Shown: one piece after another, positions 41,177-49,770 of the stretch
Layout: each line of letters begins with the position of its first letter
Numbering within the stretch: the stretch's first letter is position 1
Assembly: GCA_937870635.1 (NCBI GenBank)
Contig: CALMZP010000099.1
Coordinates: 1 to 61,812 of the forward strand
Origin: an uncultured Acidobacteriota bacterium
GTDB taxonomy: Bacteria; Acidobacteriota; Thermoanaerobaculia; Gp7-AA8
DNA: 61,812 bases
Reading direction: 5' to 3'
The notes under the pieces: generated by a model
Told to the model about the DNA's origin: nothing
What the model saw: the letters and a program-made list of their open reading frames with translations, nothing else
Databases searched by the model: none
Translations under genes and position numbers: made by a program

Positions 41177-41233
41177 CGGCCTCCCCCATTTGGGTGACGC
41201 CAAGTTCCTCAGGGCCGCGTAAAAAAGTGGCTT

Positions 41234-41809
41234 ATGAATACCGACTACCCGTATCACCTCGTTCTGGAGTGCCTTGCCGTGGGCGCGATCATCGCCGACC
41301 ATCAGGGTCATCTCCTGTACGCGAACGCCTCGGCGAGGAATCTCCTTGAAAAAGGAGTTTTCACGAAGGATGCAGCGCGCCTGACGGACCACCTTCGCTA
41401 CCGCGCGCGGCGCGATGGTGTCGAGCGACTGACGTGCGGGGACGGGCTGGTGCACGCGGCCTTCACGACGACGGGGTCGCTGACGATCGTCCTCATTTAC
41501 TCGCCTCCGCGCGATCCGGAGCGTCTCGGCGCTGCGCTGGCCGAGGTGTATGGACTGACACCGCAGGAGCGGAGGCTCGCGATCGCGATCTATGACGGGC
41601 TGTCGCTGACCGAAGCGGCGAAACTGATCGATATCGAGGTCTCCACGGCGCGCACGCATCTCAAGAACATCTTCACCAAGACGCGCACCCGCCGGCAGGC
41701 CAGCCTGGCGCTGCTCATCGCTTCGTGTGCGGCCGCGTCGTCCACGCTTCCGCTGCGCGCGATGCCCGAGCGCGAACTCGACACTTCACCCTTCAGCCTT
41801 TCGGCGTAG
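41234..41809 (+). CDS. LuxR-family HTH regulator with short sensory domain
   Basis: The 191-residue protein has a PAS-like start (LVLECLAVGAIIADHQGHLLYANASARNLLE at 9-39) and a LuxR-type HTH (LTPQERRLAIAIYDGLSLTE, then STARTHLKNIFTKTRTRRQA at about 108-160). The combination resembles the larger regulator at 29919-31043, whose middle and last domains align with it. No ligand or partner is evident. It precedes a GC-rich hairpin and aconitase on the same strand. Confidence 0.82.
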   Translation: MNTDYPYHLVLECLAVGAIIADHQGHLLYANASARNLLEKGVFTKDAARLTDHLRYRARRDGVERLTCGDGLVHAAFTTTGSLTIVLIYSPPRDPERLGAALAEVYGLTPQERRLAIAIYDGLSLTEAAKLIDIEVSTARTHLKNIFTKTRTRRQASLALLIASCAAASSTLPLRAMPERELDTSPFSLSA

Positions 41810-41888
41810 GTGGAGCGCGGGCGACCTCGCCCGCGCCTTCCACTATGGTGCGACGACTGCGCGGGCGAGGCGCCGCTCCGCTTTTTGA
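41810..41888 (+). terminator. GC-rich inverted repeat followed by T-run, downstream of the LuxR-family gene
   Basis: GTGGAGCGCGGGCGACCTCG begins at the stop codon of the LuxR gene; the inverse GCGCGGGCGAGGCGCCGCTCC ends at 41880, and CTTTTTG follows at 41881-41887. The long GC stem and T-run fit an intrinsic terminator. It is built from the same hairpin family as the repeats at 38763-38795 and 58495-58590. Confidence 0.6.
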
Positions 41889-41947
41889 TACACTCCGCGC
41901 CGTCGCGCGCCGCGCGTTTTTCCTACCTTGCGGCGGCGGGGAAGATC

Positions 41948-44797
41948 ATGCCGCACAATACTTTCGATACGCTCGACACCTTCGACCTAGGCAACGGCCG
42001 CAAAGGCCAGTTCTACTCGCTTCCCAGACTCGAGAAGGGGGGTGTCGGCCCGATCTCGAAGCTGCCCGTGAGCATCCGCATCGTCCTCGAATCCGTCCTG
42101 CGCAACGCGGATGGCAGAAAGATCACCGAGAACGACGTGAAGTCGCTCGCGAACTGGGGCGCCACCGCTGAACGGACCGAGGAGATCCCGTTCATGGTCG
42201 CGCGGGTGCTGCTGCAGGATTTCACGGGAGTGCCCCTCCTCGTCGATCTCGCGGCGATGCGCTCCGCCGCGGCGCGCCTCGGCCGCGACCCGAAGATCAT
42301 CGAGCCCCTCGTTCCCGTGGACCTCGTCATCGACCATTCGGTGCAAGTCGATTACTTTGCCCGTCCCGACGCTCTCGACCTCAACATGGAGATCGAGTTC
42401 AAGCGCAATCAGCAGCGCTACCAGTTCCTCAAGTGGGGGATGCAGGCGTTCAACGGATTCAAGGTCGTTCCTCCGGGCATCGGCATCGTCCACCAGGTCA
42501 ACCTCGAATACCTCGCACGCGGCGTGATGGAGAAAGACGGCGTGTGGTATCCCGACACGCTCGTCGGCACCGACTCGCACACGACGATGATCAACGGCCT
42601 GGGCATCGTGGCGTGGGGCGTCGGCGGCATCGAGGCCGAAGCGGGCATGCTCGGCCAGCCCGTGTACTTCCTCACGCCGGATGTCATCGGCGTCCACCTG
42701 AGCGGCGAGTTGCGTGAAGGCGTGACCGCCACGGACCTCGTTCTGACGATCACCGAGATGCTGCGCAAAGCGAAAGTGGTCGGCAAGTTCGTCGAGTACT
42801 TCGGCGAAGGTGCCGCGTCGCTCTCGCTCGCGGACCGCGCCACGATCGCGAACATGGCCCCGGAGTACGGCGCCACGATGGGCTTCTTCCCGATCGACGA
42901 GGAATCGCTGCGTTACCTGAAGCTCACCGGCCGTTCGGAAGAACAGATCAACGCGATCCGCAACTATTACAAGGCCCAGGGACTGTTCGGCATCCCGCTC
43001 AAGGGACAGATCGCATACACGAAGGAGCTCGAGCTCGACCTGGCCACGGTGAAATCGAGCGTGGCCGGACCCAAGCGTCCGCAGGACCGCATCAAGCTCA
43101 CGGAGCTCAAGCAGAAGTTCATCAATGAGCTCCAGGCCGATGCGCCGCTCGGCTACGGCAAGAAGGCTTCGGAGATGGATCGCGCGGCGAAGATCGCGAA
43201 GCGCAGCCACGGCCGCGTCACTGCCGGCGGCGGCGAGCAGGACTCTGCGACCATGCCCGGCCAGTCCAGGGCCATGAACACCAGCGAAGTGACCGAGACG
43301 GAAATGGTCAACAACCGTCCGACGCCGGACCGTCTGTCCGCGAAGGTCGCGGAGCAGGATCTTTCGGCCGCGGCGGCCGAGCTCCACCACGGCGACGTGC
43401 TGATCGCGGCGATCACGTCGTGCACGAACACGTCGAACCCCAGCGTCATGCTCGCGGCAGGAATCCTCGCGAAGAAGGCCGTGGAGAAGGGGCTGAGCGT
43501 CTCTCCCGTCGTCAAGACTTCGCTCGCTCCGGGATCGCGGGTCGTGACCGAGTACTACAGGAAGAGCGGTCTCGACCGGTACCTCAACCAGCTCGGCTTC
43601 CACACCGTCGGTTACGGCTGCACCACGTGCATCGGAAACTCCGGTCCACTCGATCCCCGCATCGAGGACGCGCTGGTCAAGAACGACATCATCGCGGCGT
43701 CGGTCCTCTCCGGCAACCGCAACTTCGAAGCGCGCGTCCATCAGTCGATCAAGGCGAACTTCCTCATGTCGCCGCCGCTCGTCGTGGCATTCGCGCTCGC
43801 GGGCCGCGTGGACATCGACATGATGCACGACGCGATCGGCGCGGGCCCGGACGGCGAAGGTGTGTTCCTCAGGGACATCTGGCCGACGATGGCCGAGATC
43901 CGGAGCGCCATGGAGTCGGCGCTCGATCCTGCCGACTTCCGCCGTCTTTACGCGAGCTTCGCCGAGGAGAATCCGCTCTGGAACGAGATTCCGACGACCC
44001 CCGGTCTTCTCTATCAGTGGGATGCCGAGTCGACGTACATCCAGGAGCCGCCGTTCTTCCTCGACGGTTTCAAAGCGCGGCCCGAGAAGCAGAAGGCCAT
44101 CACCGCCGCGCGCGCCCTGGCGATCTTCGGTGACTCCGTGACCACCGATCACATCAGCCCGGCCGGCTCCATCAAGCCGAAATCGCCCGCCGGCCGCTAT
44201 CTCGTCGAGAACAAGGTCAAAGTCGAGGACTTCAACAGCTACGGATCACGGCGCGGGAACGATCGCGTCATGACCCGCGGCACGTTCGCAAACGTGCGCA
44301 TCAAGAACCTCATGGCGCCCGGAACCGAGGGTGGTGTGACACTGCACCAGCCGAGCGGGGAGAAGATGGATATCTACGACGCCGCCGTCCGTTATCAGAA
44401 GGAAGGCGCCGCCCTCGTCGTTTTCGCCGGCCATGAATACGGAACCGGCAGCTCCCGCGACTGGGCCGCGAAAGGGACGAAGCTTCTGGGCGTCCGCGCC
44501 GTCGTCGCGCAGAGCTTCGAGCGGATCCATCGCTCGAACCTCGTTGGCATGGGCGTGCTGCCTTTGCAGTTCGAAGATGGGACGAATGCTTCAACGATCG
44601 GACTTGACGGCACCGAGACCTTCGACATCGAAGGTGATGTGTCGAAACCGCGCGGCCGCGCGAAACTCGTCATTCACCGCAGGAACGGTGTGACGGATCG
44701 AGTGCCGGTGATCGTCCGGATCGACACGCCGATCGAGGTCGACTACTACGAGCACGGTGGCATTCTGCCGTTCGTGCTGAGACAGTTGACGGCGTAG
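41948..44797 (+). CDS. acnA: Aconitate hydratase, AcnA type, with an insertion
   Basis: From the ATG at 41948 the protein is 949 residues (E. coli AcnA about 890). It has the [4Fe-4S] ligands Cys492 in TSCTNTSNP, Cys558 and Cys561 in [13 protein letters not shown], the [14 protein letters not shown] block, and the swivel domain near the end ([16 protein letters not shown]). It isomerises citrate and isocitrate in the TCA cycle. A segment of about 60 residues (roughly 408-475, around [20 protein letters not shown] and [12 protein letters not shown]) is longer than in typical AcnA. The upstream open frame to 41810 is shadow. Antisense frames of up to 721 codons are also shadow. Confidence 0.97.
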   Translation: MPHNTFDTLDTFDLGNGRKGQFYSLPRLEKGGVGPISKLPVSIRIVLESVLRNADGRKITENDVKSLANWGATAERTEEIPFMVARVLLQDFTGVPLLVDLAAMRSAAARLGRDPKIIEPLVPVDLVIDHSVQVDYFARPDALDLNMEIEFKRNQQRYQFLKWGMQAFNGFKVVPPGIGIVHQVNLEYLARGVMEKDGVWYPDTLVGTDSHTTMINGLGIVAWGVGGIEAEAGMLGQPVYFLTPDVIGVHLSGELREGVTATDLVLTITEMLRKAKVVGKFVEYFGEGAASLSLADRATIANMAPEYGATMGFFPIDEESLRYLKLTGRSEEQINAIRNYYKAQGLFGIPLKGQIAYTKELELDLATVKSSVAGPKRPQDRIKLTELKQKFINELQADAPLGYGKKASEMDRAAKIAKRSHGRVTAGGGEQDSATMPGQSRAMNTSEVTETEMVNNRPTPDRLSAKVAEQDLSAAAAELHHGDVLIAAITSCTNTSNPSVMLAAGILAKKAVEKGLSVSPVVKTSLAPGSRVVTEYYRKSGLDRYLNQLGFHTVGYGCTTCIGNSGPLDPRIEDALVKNDIIAASVLSGNRNFEARVHQSIKANFLMSPPLVVAFALAGRVDIDMMHDAIGAGPDGEGVFLRDIWPTMAEIRSAMESALDPADFRRLYASFAEENPLWNEIPTTPGLLYQWDAESTYIQEPPFFLDGFKARPEKQKAITAARALAIFGDSVTTDHISPAGSIKPKSPAGRYLVENKVKVEDFNSYGSRRGNDRVMTRGTFANVRIKNLMAPGTEGGVTLHQPSGEKMDIYDAAVRYQKEGAALVVFAGHEYGTGSSRDWAAKGTKLLGVRAVVAQSFERIHRSNLVGMGVLPLQFEDGTNASTIGLDGTETFDIEGDVSKPRGRAKLVIHRRNGVTDRVPVIVRIDTPIEVDYYEHGGILPFVLRQLTA

Positions 44798-44813
44798 GAA
44801 GCTCTTGCCGGTG

Positions 44814-44914
44814 GCATCCCGAGCGTAGCGAGGGACCTGGGTGTGCAAGGGGGCGCGAAGATCGATCTTTGTGCCGCCCGCCCCCCAGGTCCCTCGCTCA
44901 CGCTCGGGATGACA
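44814..44914. repeat. Palindrome CATCCCGAGCGTAGCGAGGG ... CCCTCGCTCACGCTCGGGATGAC
   Basis: Both arms are well preserved around a variable centre with GGCGCGAAGATCGATC. Its right arm matches that of the element at 12930-13016. It begins 17 bases after the aconitase stop and ends just inside the spacer before the convergent lipoprotein stop, so it could also act as a terminator for both. Confidence 0.85.
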
Positions 44915-44917
44915 GCG

Positions 44918-46126
44918 TTATCGCCCCATCATCCACGGGCTCGCCGGCACGGGCACCGGCTTCGGATTGATCTCCGCGAGCCGGTCCGCCAGGCCGTCGC
45001 GATTCTGCATCAGCACCTTCGCGTTGAAGAGGATGTAGCCGGTCGCGCCGCGCCGGGCGCGAATCTCGTGGATCTGCGCGATGATCTCGTCCGCACGCCA
45101 CGCGTTTCCACGGCCGCTTCCCACCCGGTGGGCGCCGAGGCCGGGCCAGAGATGGCGGTTGTGGACGTTCTGTTGTTTCCACCAGCTGAGCAGGTCGGTG
45201 AAGCGCTGTTGTGGAGCATTGCGCGCCCAGTAGAGCTGCGGAGTGAAGTAGTCGACCCATCCCTCGCGCAGCCATTTCCGCCCGTCGGCGTAGATCTGTT
45301 CGTATGCGTCGAGCCCGCGCACGCTGCGCGGATGCCCGGGCCGCCAGATTCCGAAGGGCGAGATGCCGAACATCACGCGAGGCTTCTCTTCCTTGATGGC
45401 GCGGGCCACGTCCTGGATCAGGTTGTCGACGTTCTGGCGGCGCCAGTCCGCACGTGACAGGCCGCCCCCGTGGCGCATCCACGTCTCTTCATCGGGGAAG
45501 TCGGCGTTGTTCTCCGGATATGGATAGAAATAGTCGTCGAAGTGGATTCCGTCGACGTCGTAACGCCGGACGATGTCGCGCACCACATCGACGGCGCGCT
45601 GACGGACCTGCGGCTCACCGGGATCCATCCACAGGAAAGAGCCGTACGTGCGGACGAGCTCCGGATTGGCGACCGTCACGTGGGTCGAGGCTGCCGGCGT
45701 CGTCTCGGAGAGGCGCCGCGCGCGATAGGGATTGAGCCACGCGTGGAGCTCGAGCCCTCGGCGATGCGCCTCTTCCACCGCGAAGGCCAGAGGATCGTAA
45801 AACGGCTCGGGCGCTTTTCCCATCTCGCCGGTGAGGTACTCCGACCACGGCTCGATCGGAGACTCGTACAGCGCGTCCCCGCTCGGGCGGACGTGGAGGA
45901 GCGCCGCGTTGAGGTTGCTCGCCACCATCCGGTCGAAGATCGCGATCAGCTCGCGCTTCTGTTCGTCAGTGGACAGGCCCGGCCGGGAGGGCCAGTCGAT
46001 GTTCCGGACCGATGCGATCCAGAGGCCTCGGAACTCGCGGGCGGGGGGAGGAGGGGTGCCGATATAGGCGCAGCTGCCGATCCATACTGCTAAGCCCGCC
46101 GCTAACGCCCGTGCTCTGAACGACAT
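44918..46126 (-). CDS. GHL10-family lipoprotein (DUF187 glycosyl hydrolase-like)
   Basis: The start chosen is the ATG at 46126 (TTG 46132 is also in frame). The 402-residue product has a lipobox near residue 19 (VWIGSC) and the GHL10 pattern: EFRGLWIASVRNIDWPSRPG, AALLHVRPSGDALY, LELHAWLNPYRA, a possible catalytic DGIHFDDYFYPYP, and VMFGISPFGIWRPG. This family of barrel hydrolases is found in many envelope lipoproteins and may act on glycans. The small plus-strand gene starting at 46180 is divergent. Confidence 0.88.
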   Translation of the reverse strand: MSFRARALAAGLAVWIGSCAYIGTPPPPAREFRGLWIASVRNIDWPSRPGLSTDEQKRELIAIFDRMVASNLNAALLHVRPSGDALYESPIEPWSEYLTGEMGKAPEPFYDPLAFAVEEAHRRGLELHAWLNPYRARRLSETTPAASTHVTVANPELVRTYGSFLWMDPGEPQVRQRAVDVVRDIVRRYDVDGIHFDDYFYPYPENNADFPDEETWMRHGGGLSRADWRRQNVDNLIQDVARAIKEEKPRVMFGISPFGIWRPGHPRSVRGLDAYEQIYADGRKWLREGWVDYFTPQLYWARNAPQQRFTDLLSWWKQQNVHNRHLWPGLGAHRVGSGRGNAWRADEIIAQIHEIRARRGATGYILFNAKVLMQNRDGLADRLAEINPKPVPVPASPWMMGR

Positions 46127-46179
46127 CTGCAATGAATTGTAACCTCTTCCTCGGCACGGCGTTCGCAGCAGGGACTGGC

Positions 46180-46374
46180 ATGAGCAAACAAAACAACGCC
46201 AACCCCAACTTTTACAAGGATGGTGACCGCAACCATCAGGGCGAAGGCATCGTCCACGAGGAGCACAAAGAGCGGATGGCCGAGGACCGGAAGCACAAGT
46301 CAGAGGGGCGGGAAGGACAGCCGAACTTCATCCCCGGCGAAGCTCCCGTTGGTCAGAAGAAAACCGAAGAATGA
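46180..46374 (+). CDS. Small hydrophilic protein (64 aa)
   Basis: From the ATG at 46180 (after an AGGGA site) the product is entirely polar: MSKQNNANPNFYKDGDRNHQ, then EHKERMAEDRKHKSEGREGQ and PVGQKKTEE. Its stop overlaps the next ATG (ATGA) of the aminotransferase gene, so expression is coupled. No family is recognised; low-complexity composition resembles desiccation- or stress-associated proteins, which is only a guess. Confidence 0.6.
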   Translation: MSKQNNANPNFYKDGDRNHQGEGIVHEEHKERMAEDRKHKSEGREGQPNFIPGEAPVGQKKTEE

Positions 46375-47600
46375 CGTCGCTTCACGAGCTCGAAGCGTCG
46401 GCGGGTGCCTTCTCCGTTTCGCGGCGGGGCACCCGCATGCCTTCGTCCCCGATCCGCAAGCTCGCGCCGCTCGCCGATGCGGCGAAGGCGCGTGGGACGA
46501 AGGTCTACCACCTGAACATCGGCCAGCCCGACATCGAAACGCCGGCCTGCATGCTCGACCGCCTCGGCCAGATGGTGTCGAAGGTGATCGAGTATTCGCC
46601 ATCGACGGGCACACCTGAGTTCCTGCGCTCGATGCAGCGCTACTACGAACGCCGCCTGGGGCTGACGATCCCGCAGAACCAGATCCTGGCGACGACCGGG
46701 GGCAGCGAGGCGATCCTGTTCGCTTTCATGGCCTGCGCCGACGAAGGCGACGAGGTGATCGTCGTCGAGCCGTTCTACGCAAACTACGAAGCGTTCGCCA
46801 CGATGGCGGGATTGAAAGTGGTTCCGGTGACCAGCCGCGGCCGCGACGGCTTTCACATGCCGCCGAGGCATGTGTGGGAACAGAAGCTGACGTCGAAGAC
46901 GCGGTGCGTGATCATCTGCAATCCCGGCAATCCGACCGGAACGGTCTTCAGGCGGGAAGAGCTCCAGATGGTGGCCGGCTTCTGCCGCGACCACAACCTC
47001 TTTCTCATCTCTGACGAGGTCTATCGCGAATTCGTTTACGACGGGCAGAAGGCCACGAGCGTGCTGGAGCTCGATGACGTCGATCAGTTCGCGATCATGG
47101 TCGATAGCCTTTCCAAGCGCTACAGCGCCTGCGGCATTCGCCTCGGCGCGTTCGTGACGCGCAACTCGGAGATTTACAACGTCGCTCTGCGGATGGCGCA
47201 GGGGCGGCTGTCGCCGCCGGGCATCGCACAGTTCATGGCCGTCGGCGCGGAATCTCTCGGCGACGAGTACACGCGCGGAGTGGTGGAGGAGTATCAGAGG
47301 CGCCGCGATGTGATGTACGAAGGATTGACCTCCATTCCGGGCGTGTTCCTGCGCAAGCCGGAGGGCGCGTTCTACTGTATGGCCAAGCTGCCGGTGGAGA
47401 GCGCTGAGGATTTTGCGATCTATCTGTTGAGCGAATTCGAAGACCGAGGTGAGACCGTCATGGTCGCCCCCGGCGAAGGTTTCTATTCGTCGCCGCTCGG
47501 ACGTGACGAGATCCGCATCGCCTACGTGCTCAAGGAGCCTGACCTGCGCAGGAGTGTGGAGCTGTTGCGGCTGGCGCTGGAGAGATACAGGAGCCGTTAG
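46371..47600 (+). CDS. PLP-dependent aminotransferase, class I/II
   Basis: The 409-residue protein starts at an ATG overlapping the small upstream gene. It shows the aspartate-aminotransferase fold I set: YHLNIGQPDIETP at 46-58, GGSEAILFAF, NPGNPTG at 184-190, SDEVYREFVYDG and Lys249 in DSLSKRYSACGIRLG, which binds PLP. It is close to AspC-like aminotransferases acting on aspartate or aromatic amino acids; exact substrate is uncertain. It is followed by a 7-base hairpin and then the EVE gene. Confidence 0.93.
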   Translation: MTSLHELEASAGAFSVSRRGTRMPSSPIRKLAPLADAAKARGTKVYHLNIGQPDIETPACMLDRLGQMVSKVIEYSPSTGTPEFLRSMQRYYERRLGLTIPQNQILATTGGSEAILFAFMACADEGDEVIVVEPFYANYEAFATMAGLKVVPVTSRGRDGFHMPPRHVWEQKLTSKTRCVIICNPGNPTGTVFRREELQMVAGFCRDHNLFLISDEVYREFVYDGQKATSVLELDDVDQFAIMVDSLSKRYSACGIRLGAFVTRNSEIYNVALRMAQGRLSPPGIAQFMAVGAESLGDEYTRGVVEEYQRRRDVMYEGLTSIPGVFLRKPEGAFYCMAKLPVESAEDFAIYLLSEFEDRGETVMVAPGEGFYSSPLGRDEIRIAYVLKEPDLRRSVELLRLALERYRSR

Positions 47601-47667
47601 ATTTTGGATTTTAGATTTTGGATTTTGGATTCGTTCGAGCCAAAATTGAATCCAAAATCCAAAATCT
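47598..47667. repeat. ATTTTGG / CCAAAAT 7-base inverted arrays
   Basis: The left array 47598-47630 has about four ATTTTGG/ATTTTAG units; the right array 47640-47666 has CCAAAAT/TCCAAAA units with the same period. It begins at the aminotransferase stop and ends one base before the EVE gene ATG, so the 5' untranslated region of that gene consists of repeat and shows no Shine-Dalgarno site. Confidence 0.9.
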
Positions 47668-47668
47668 C

Positions 47669-48142
47669 ATGAACTTCTGGCTGATGAAATGCGAGCCCGC
47701 CGCGTACACGATCGAGAATCTCGAGCGCGACGGAAAGACCAGCTGGGAAGGTGTCCGTAATTTCCAGGCTCGGAACTTCATCCGCGACGAGATGAAGGAA
47801 GGGGACAAGGTTCTCTTCTATGCGTCCAACGCCGATCCGTCCGGGGTGACCGGCGTCGCGAAGATCGTTCGCGCTGCGTATCCCGACAAGTTCGCGACGA
47901 AGAAGGGCCACAAGTATTTCGATCCCAGGGCCACGCCCGACGATCCGATCTGGTACATGGTCGACATCGCCTTCGTGGAGAAGTTCCCGGCGATCGTTTC
48001 ACTCGACACCCTCAAAGCGACGAGAGGGCTGGAGGAGATGGGCGTCATCCGGAAGGGGAATCGACTGTCGATCCAGCCTGTGACCGCGCGCGAATTCGAC
48101 ATCGTGGTGAAACTTGGCCGTTCTGGAAGCCGTCAAGGCTGA
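47669..48142 (+). CDS. EVE-domain protein
   Basis: The 157-residue product is essentially one EVE domain: [20 protein letters not shown] at the start, [40 protein letters not shown] and a [20 protein letters not shown] core. EVE domains resemble PUA-like readers of modified bases or nucleotides. The first gene of a four-gene run, it overlaps the macro-domain gene by 29 bases. The ATG directly follows a repeat hairpin. Its ligand could be modified DNA, RNA or a nucleotide product, but the sequence does not decide. Confidence 0.9.
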   Translation: MNFWLMKCEPAAYTIENLERDGKTSWEGVRNFQARNFIRDEMKEGDKVLFYASNADPSGVTGVAKIVRAAYPDKFATKKGHKYFDPRATPDDPIWYMVDIAFVEKFPAIVSLDTLKATRGLEEMGVIRKGNRLSIQPVTAREFDIVVKLGRSGSRQG

Positions 48143-48602
48143 CATCACGCGCCTCGCTGTTGACGCCATCGTCAACGCCGCGAACGAATCCCTCCTCGGC
48201 GGCGGGGGAGTGGACGGTGCCATTCATCGTGCCGCCGGCCCCGAGCTCCTCGAAGAGTGCCGGCGCATCGGCGGCTGTCCGACCGGACAGGCGCGGATCA
48301 CGCGCGGTTACCGGCTTCCCGCGAAGTTCGTCATTCATACCGTCGGACCGATCTGGCTCGGCGGAGACCGTGGAGAGCCAGAGCTCCTGGCGTCGTGCTA
48401 TCGCGACAGCCTGCGTCTTGCAGAGGAGCACGGAGTGAAGACGATGGCCTTTCCGGCGATCAGCTGCGGGGTGTACGGGTATCCGGTCGCAGAGGCGACG
48501 GAGATCGCCGTGCGCGAGACCAGGAACGCGCCGGTCGAGCGGATCGTGTTCGCATGTTTCGGTGACGAAGTCTGGAACGCATATCGGAAGGCGCTCGCTT
48601 GA
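48114..48602 (+). CDS. Macro domain protein (YmdB-like, ADP-ribose binding)
   Basis: The 162-residue protein begins at a TTG (48114), overlapping the EVE gene by 29 bases. It has a macro domain with the adenosine-contacting Asp in [39 protein letters not shown], and the ADP-ribose loop [12 protein letters not shown]. Members remove ADP-ribose or acetyl-ADP-ribose from nucleic acids, proteins or small molecules. Its pairing with an EVE gene may point to a modified-nucleotide pathway (inference). It ends in a TTGA overlap with the phosphatidyltransferase gene. Confidence 0.92.
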   Translation: MAVLEAVKADITRLAVDAIVNAANESLLGGGGVDGAIHRAAGPELLEECRRIGGCPTGQARITRGYRLPAKFVIHTVGPIWLGGDRGEPELLASCYRDSLRLAEEHGVKTMAFPAISCGVYGYPVAEATEIAVRETRNAPVERIVFACFGDEVWNAYRKALA

Positions 48603-49297
48603 GCGCGCGCGCGGCCGCGTGGGCCGTTCATCTCTATACGGCGTCGGGACTGATCTTCGCGCTGCTCGCCGCGATCGAGATGTGTGTGCCTGAGCCGGAC
48701 GCTAGGCGGGTGTTTCTCTGGCTGTTCATCGCGGTGATCGTCGACGCCACCGATGGCCCGCTCGCGCGGAAAGTCGGCGTGAAGAAGGTGCTGCCGCGGA
48801 TCGACGGCCGGAAGATCGACGACATCGTCGATTACCTGACGTTCACGTTTCTTCCGCTGCTGCTGATCGCCCGGATGGGATGGGTTCCGCAGCCGGTTCT
48901 CCTCTTCGTCGTCCCGGCCATGATCGCGAGCGTCCTGGGATTTGCCAACACAGGAGCGAAGGATGAGGAGGGCGGATTCTTCCTCGGATTTCCGTCGTAC
49001 TGGAACATCGCCGCGGTGTACGCGGGAATCGTGGCGCACCACGTCGGGACGTGGCCGAACGCGATCATGCTGCTGATGCTGGCCGTGCTCACGGTTGCGC
49101 CCGTCGGCTTCATCTATCCGAATCTGGCGCCGAAGCGCTGGAAGGCCCCGATCATGATTGGCGCACTGATCTGGGGATTGATGATCGCGGCGATGCTGCC
49201 GCGATATCCGGCCGCGCCGCTCTGGCTGGTGTGGCTGTCGCTGATCTATCCCATCTTCTACACGGCGGTGTCGGCGCGCCTCTACGCGAAGCGATAG
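48599..49297 (+). CDS. CDP-alcohol phosphatidyltransferase, Pcs-like (phosphatidylcholine synthase type)
   Basis: The 232-residue membrane protein starts at a TTG overlapping the macro gene stop. It has eight hydrophobic segments and the CDP-alcohol motif: two Asp plus Gly in DATDGPLAR, then Gly and two Asp in [10 protein letters not shown]. The surrounding text ([55 protein letters not shown]) follows the Pcs subgroup, which condenses CDP-diacylglycerol with choline; another alcohol is possible. Its presence behind EVE and macro genes has no obvious logic beyond shared transcription. Confidence 0.85.
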   Translation: MSARAAAWAVHLYTASGLIFALLAAIEMCVPEPDARRVFLWLFIAVIVDATDGPLARKVGVKKVLPRIDGRKIDDIVDYLTFTFLPLLLIARMGWVPQPVLLFVVPAMIASVLGFANTGAKDEEGGFFLGFPSYWNIAAVYAGIVAHHVGTWPNAIMLLMLAVLTVAPVGFIYPNLAPKRWKAPIMIGALIWGLMIAAMLPRYPAAPLWLVWLSLIYPIFYTAVSARLYAKR

Positions 49298-49298
49298 A

Positions 49299-49401
49299 GT
49301 CATGGTGTCAGGTCTGGAAAAACAACTTTTCTTCCATTCGTGCCGTGGCAAGCCACGCACGAATGGAAGAAAAGTTGTTTTTCCAGACCTGACACCATGA
49401 C
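49299..49401. repeat. Perfect hairpin with 45-base arms (MITE- or RAYT-type element?)
   Basis: Arms 49299-49343 and 49357-49401 are exact reverse complements; the centre continues with GTGGC AA GCCAC and a single bulged C. The outer end reads GTCATGGTGTCAGGTCTGGA. Perfect arms imply recent origin or strong selection. It lies between the Pcs-like gene and the cold-shock gene. No transposase gene is in the window; ends of this kind may belong to a REP-like element mobilised by a Y1 (RAYT) transposase elsewhere. Confidence 0.9.
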
Positions 49402-49431
49402 AAACAAAAAGGACGGCCGCGATGGCCGTCC
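49402..49431 (-). terminator. Intrinsic terminator of the cold-shock gene
   Basis: On the minus strand GGACGGCC (49431-49424), loop ATCGC, GGCCGTCC (49418-49411) and TTTTTG-rich text follow each other, 27 bases after the cold-shock gene stop. Stem of 8 G-C-rich pairs plus T-run is a classical rho-independent terminator. Confidence 0.85.
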
Positions 49432-49457
49432 TCCCATAGTGGTGCGATGAGCTGGTC

Positions 49458-49664
49458 TCAGCCGACCGGCGTCACGTTCGCGGCCTGAAGGCCCTTGGGG
49501 CCCTGCACGACATCGAACTCAACGGCCGATCCTTCGGCGAGGCTGCGGAAACCCTGCGCCTGGATCGCTGAAAAGTGCACGAAAACGTCCTCGCCACCTT
49601 CCATGGTGATAAAGCCAAACCCCTTCGCGTCATTGAACCATTTCACAGTACCGGTGCTGCGCAT
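49458..49664 (-). CDS. Cold-shock protein, CspA family
   Basis: The 68-residue product is a single OB-fold cold-shock domain with RNP1 (KGFGFITM at 14-21) and RNP2 (VFVHFSAI at 27-34). It starts at the ATG at 49664 with AAGGAG upstream. Such proteins bind single-stranded RNA/DNA and act as RNA chaperones or transcription antiterminators. It is a monocistronic gene with its own terminator. The 106-base leader up to the nth stop probably holds its promoter and regulated 5' region, but no element could be called with certainty. Confidence 0.95.
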   Translation of the reverse strand: MRSTGTVKWFNDAKGFGFITMEGGEDVFVHFSAIQAQGFRSLAEGSAVEFDVVQGPKGLQAANVTPVG

Positions 49665-49770
49665 TCCTGAGTTTCTCCTTCTTGGTGTTTCCTGCTGCTC
49701 TCTCTGTGAACTGAATTGTTGCGGTAAGAGCAACCAACGTGTTCACCCGGGAGAGAATTTCCAAAATAGA

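Noticed and set aside
41987-44152. Antisense open frame of 721 codons opposite aconitase, and other long antisense frames (for example 386-1891, 28817-30184, 37532-38893).
   Set aside because: High GC makes stop codons rare in the opposite frames. These frames have no ribosome-binding site, no family match, and lie opposite clear enzymes.
49665-49770. A specific promoter and thermosensor leader for the cold-shock gene.
   Set aside because: Possible -35 and -10 boxes are visible but not distinctive in this GC-rich background, so no call is made.
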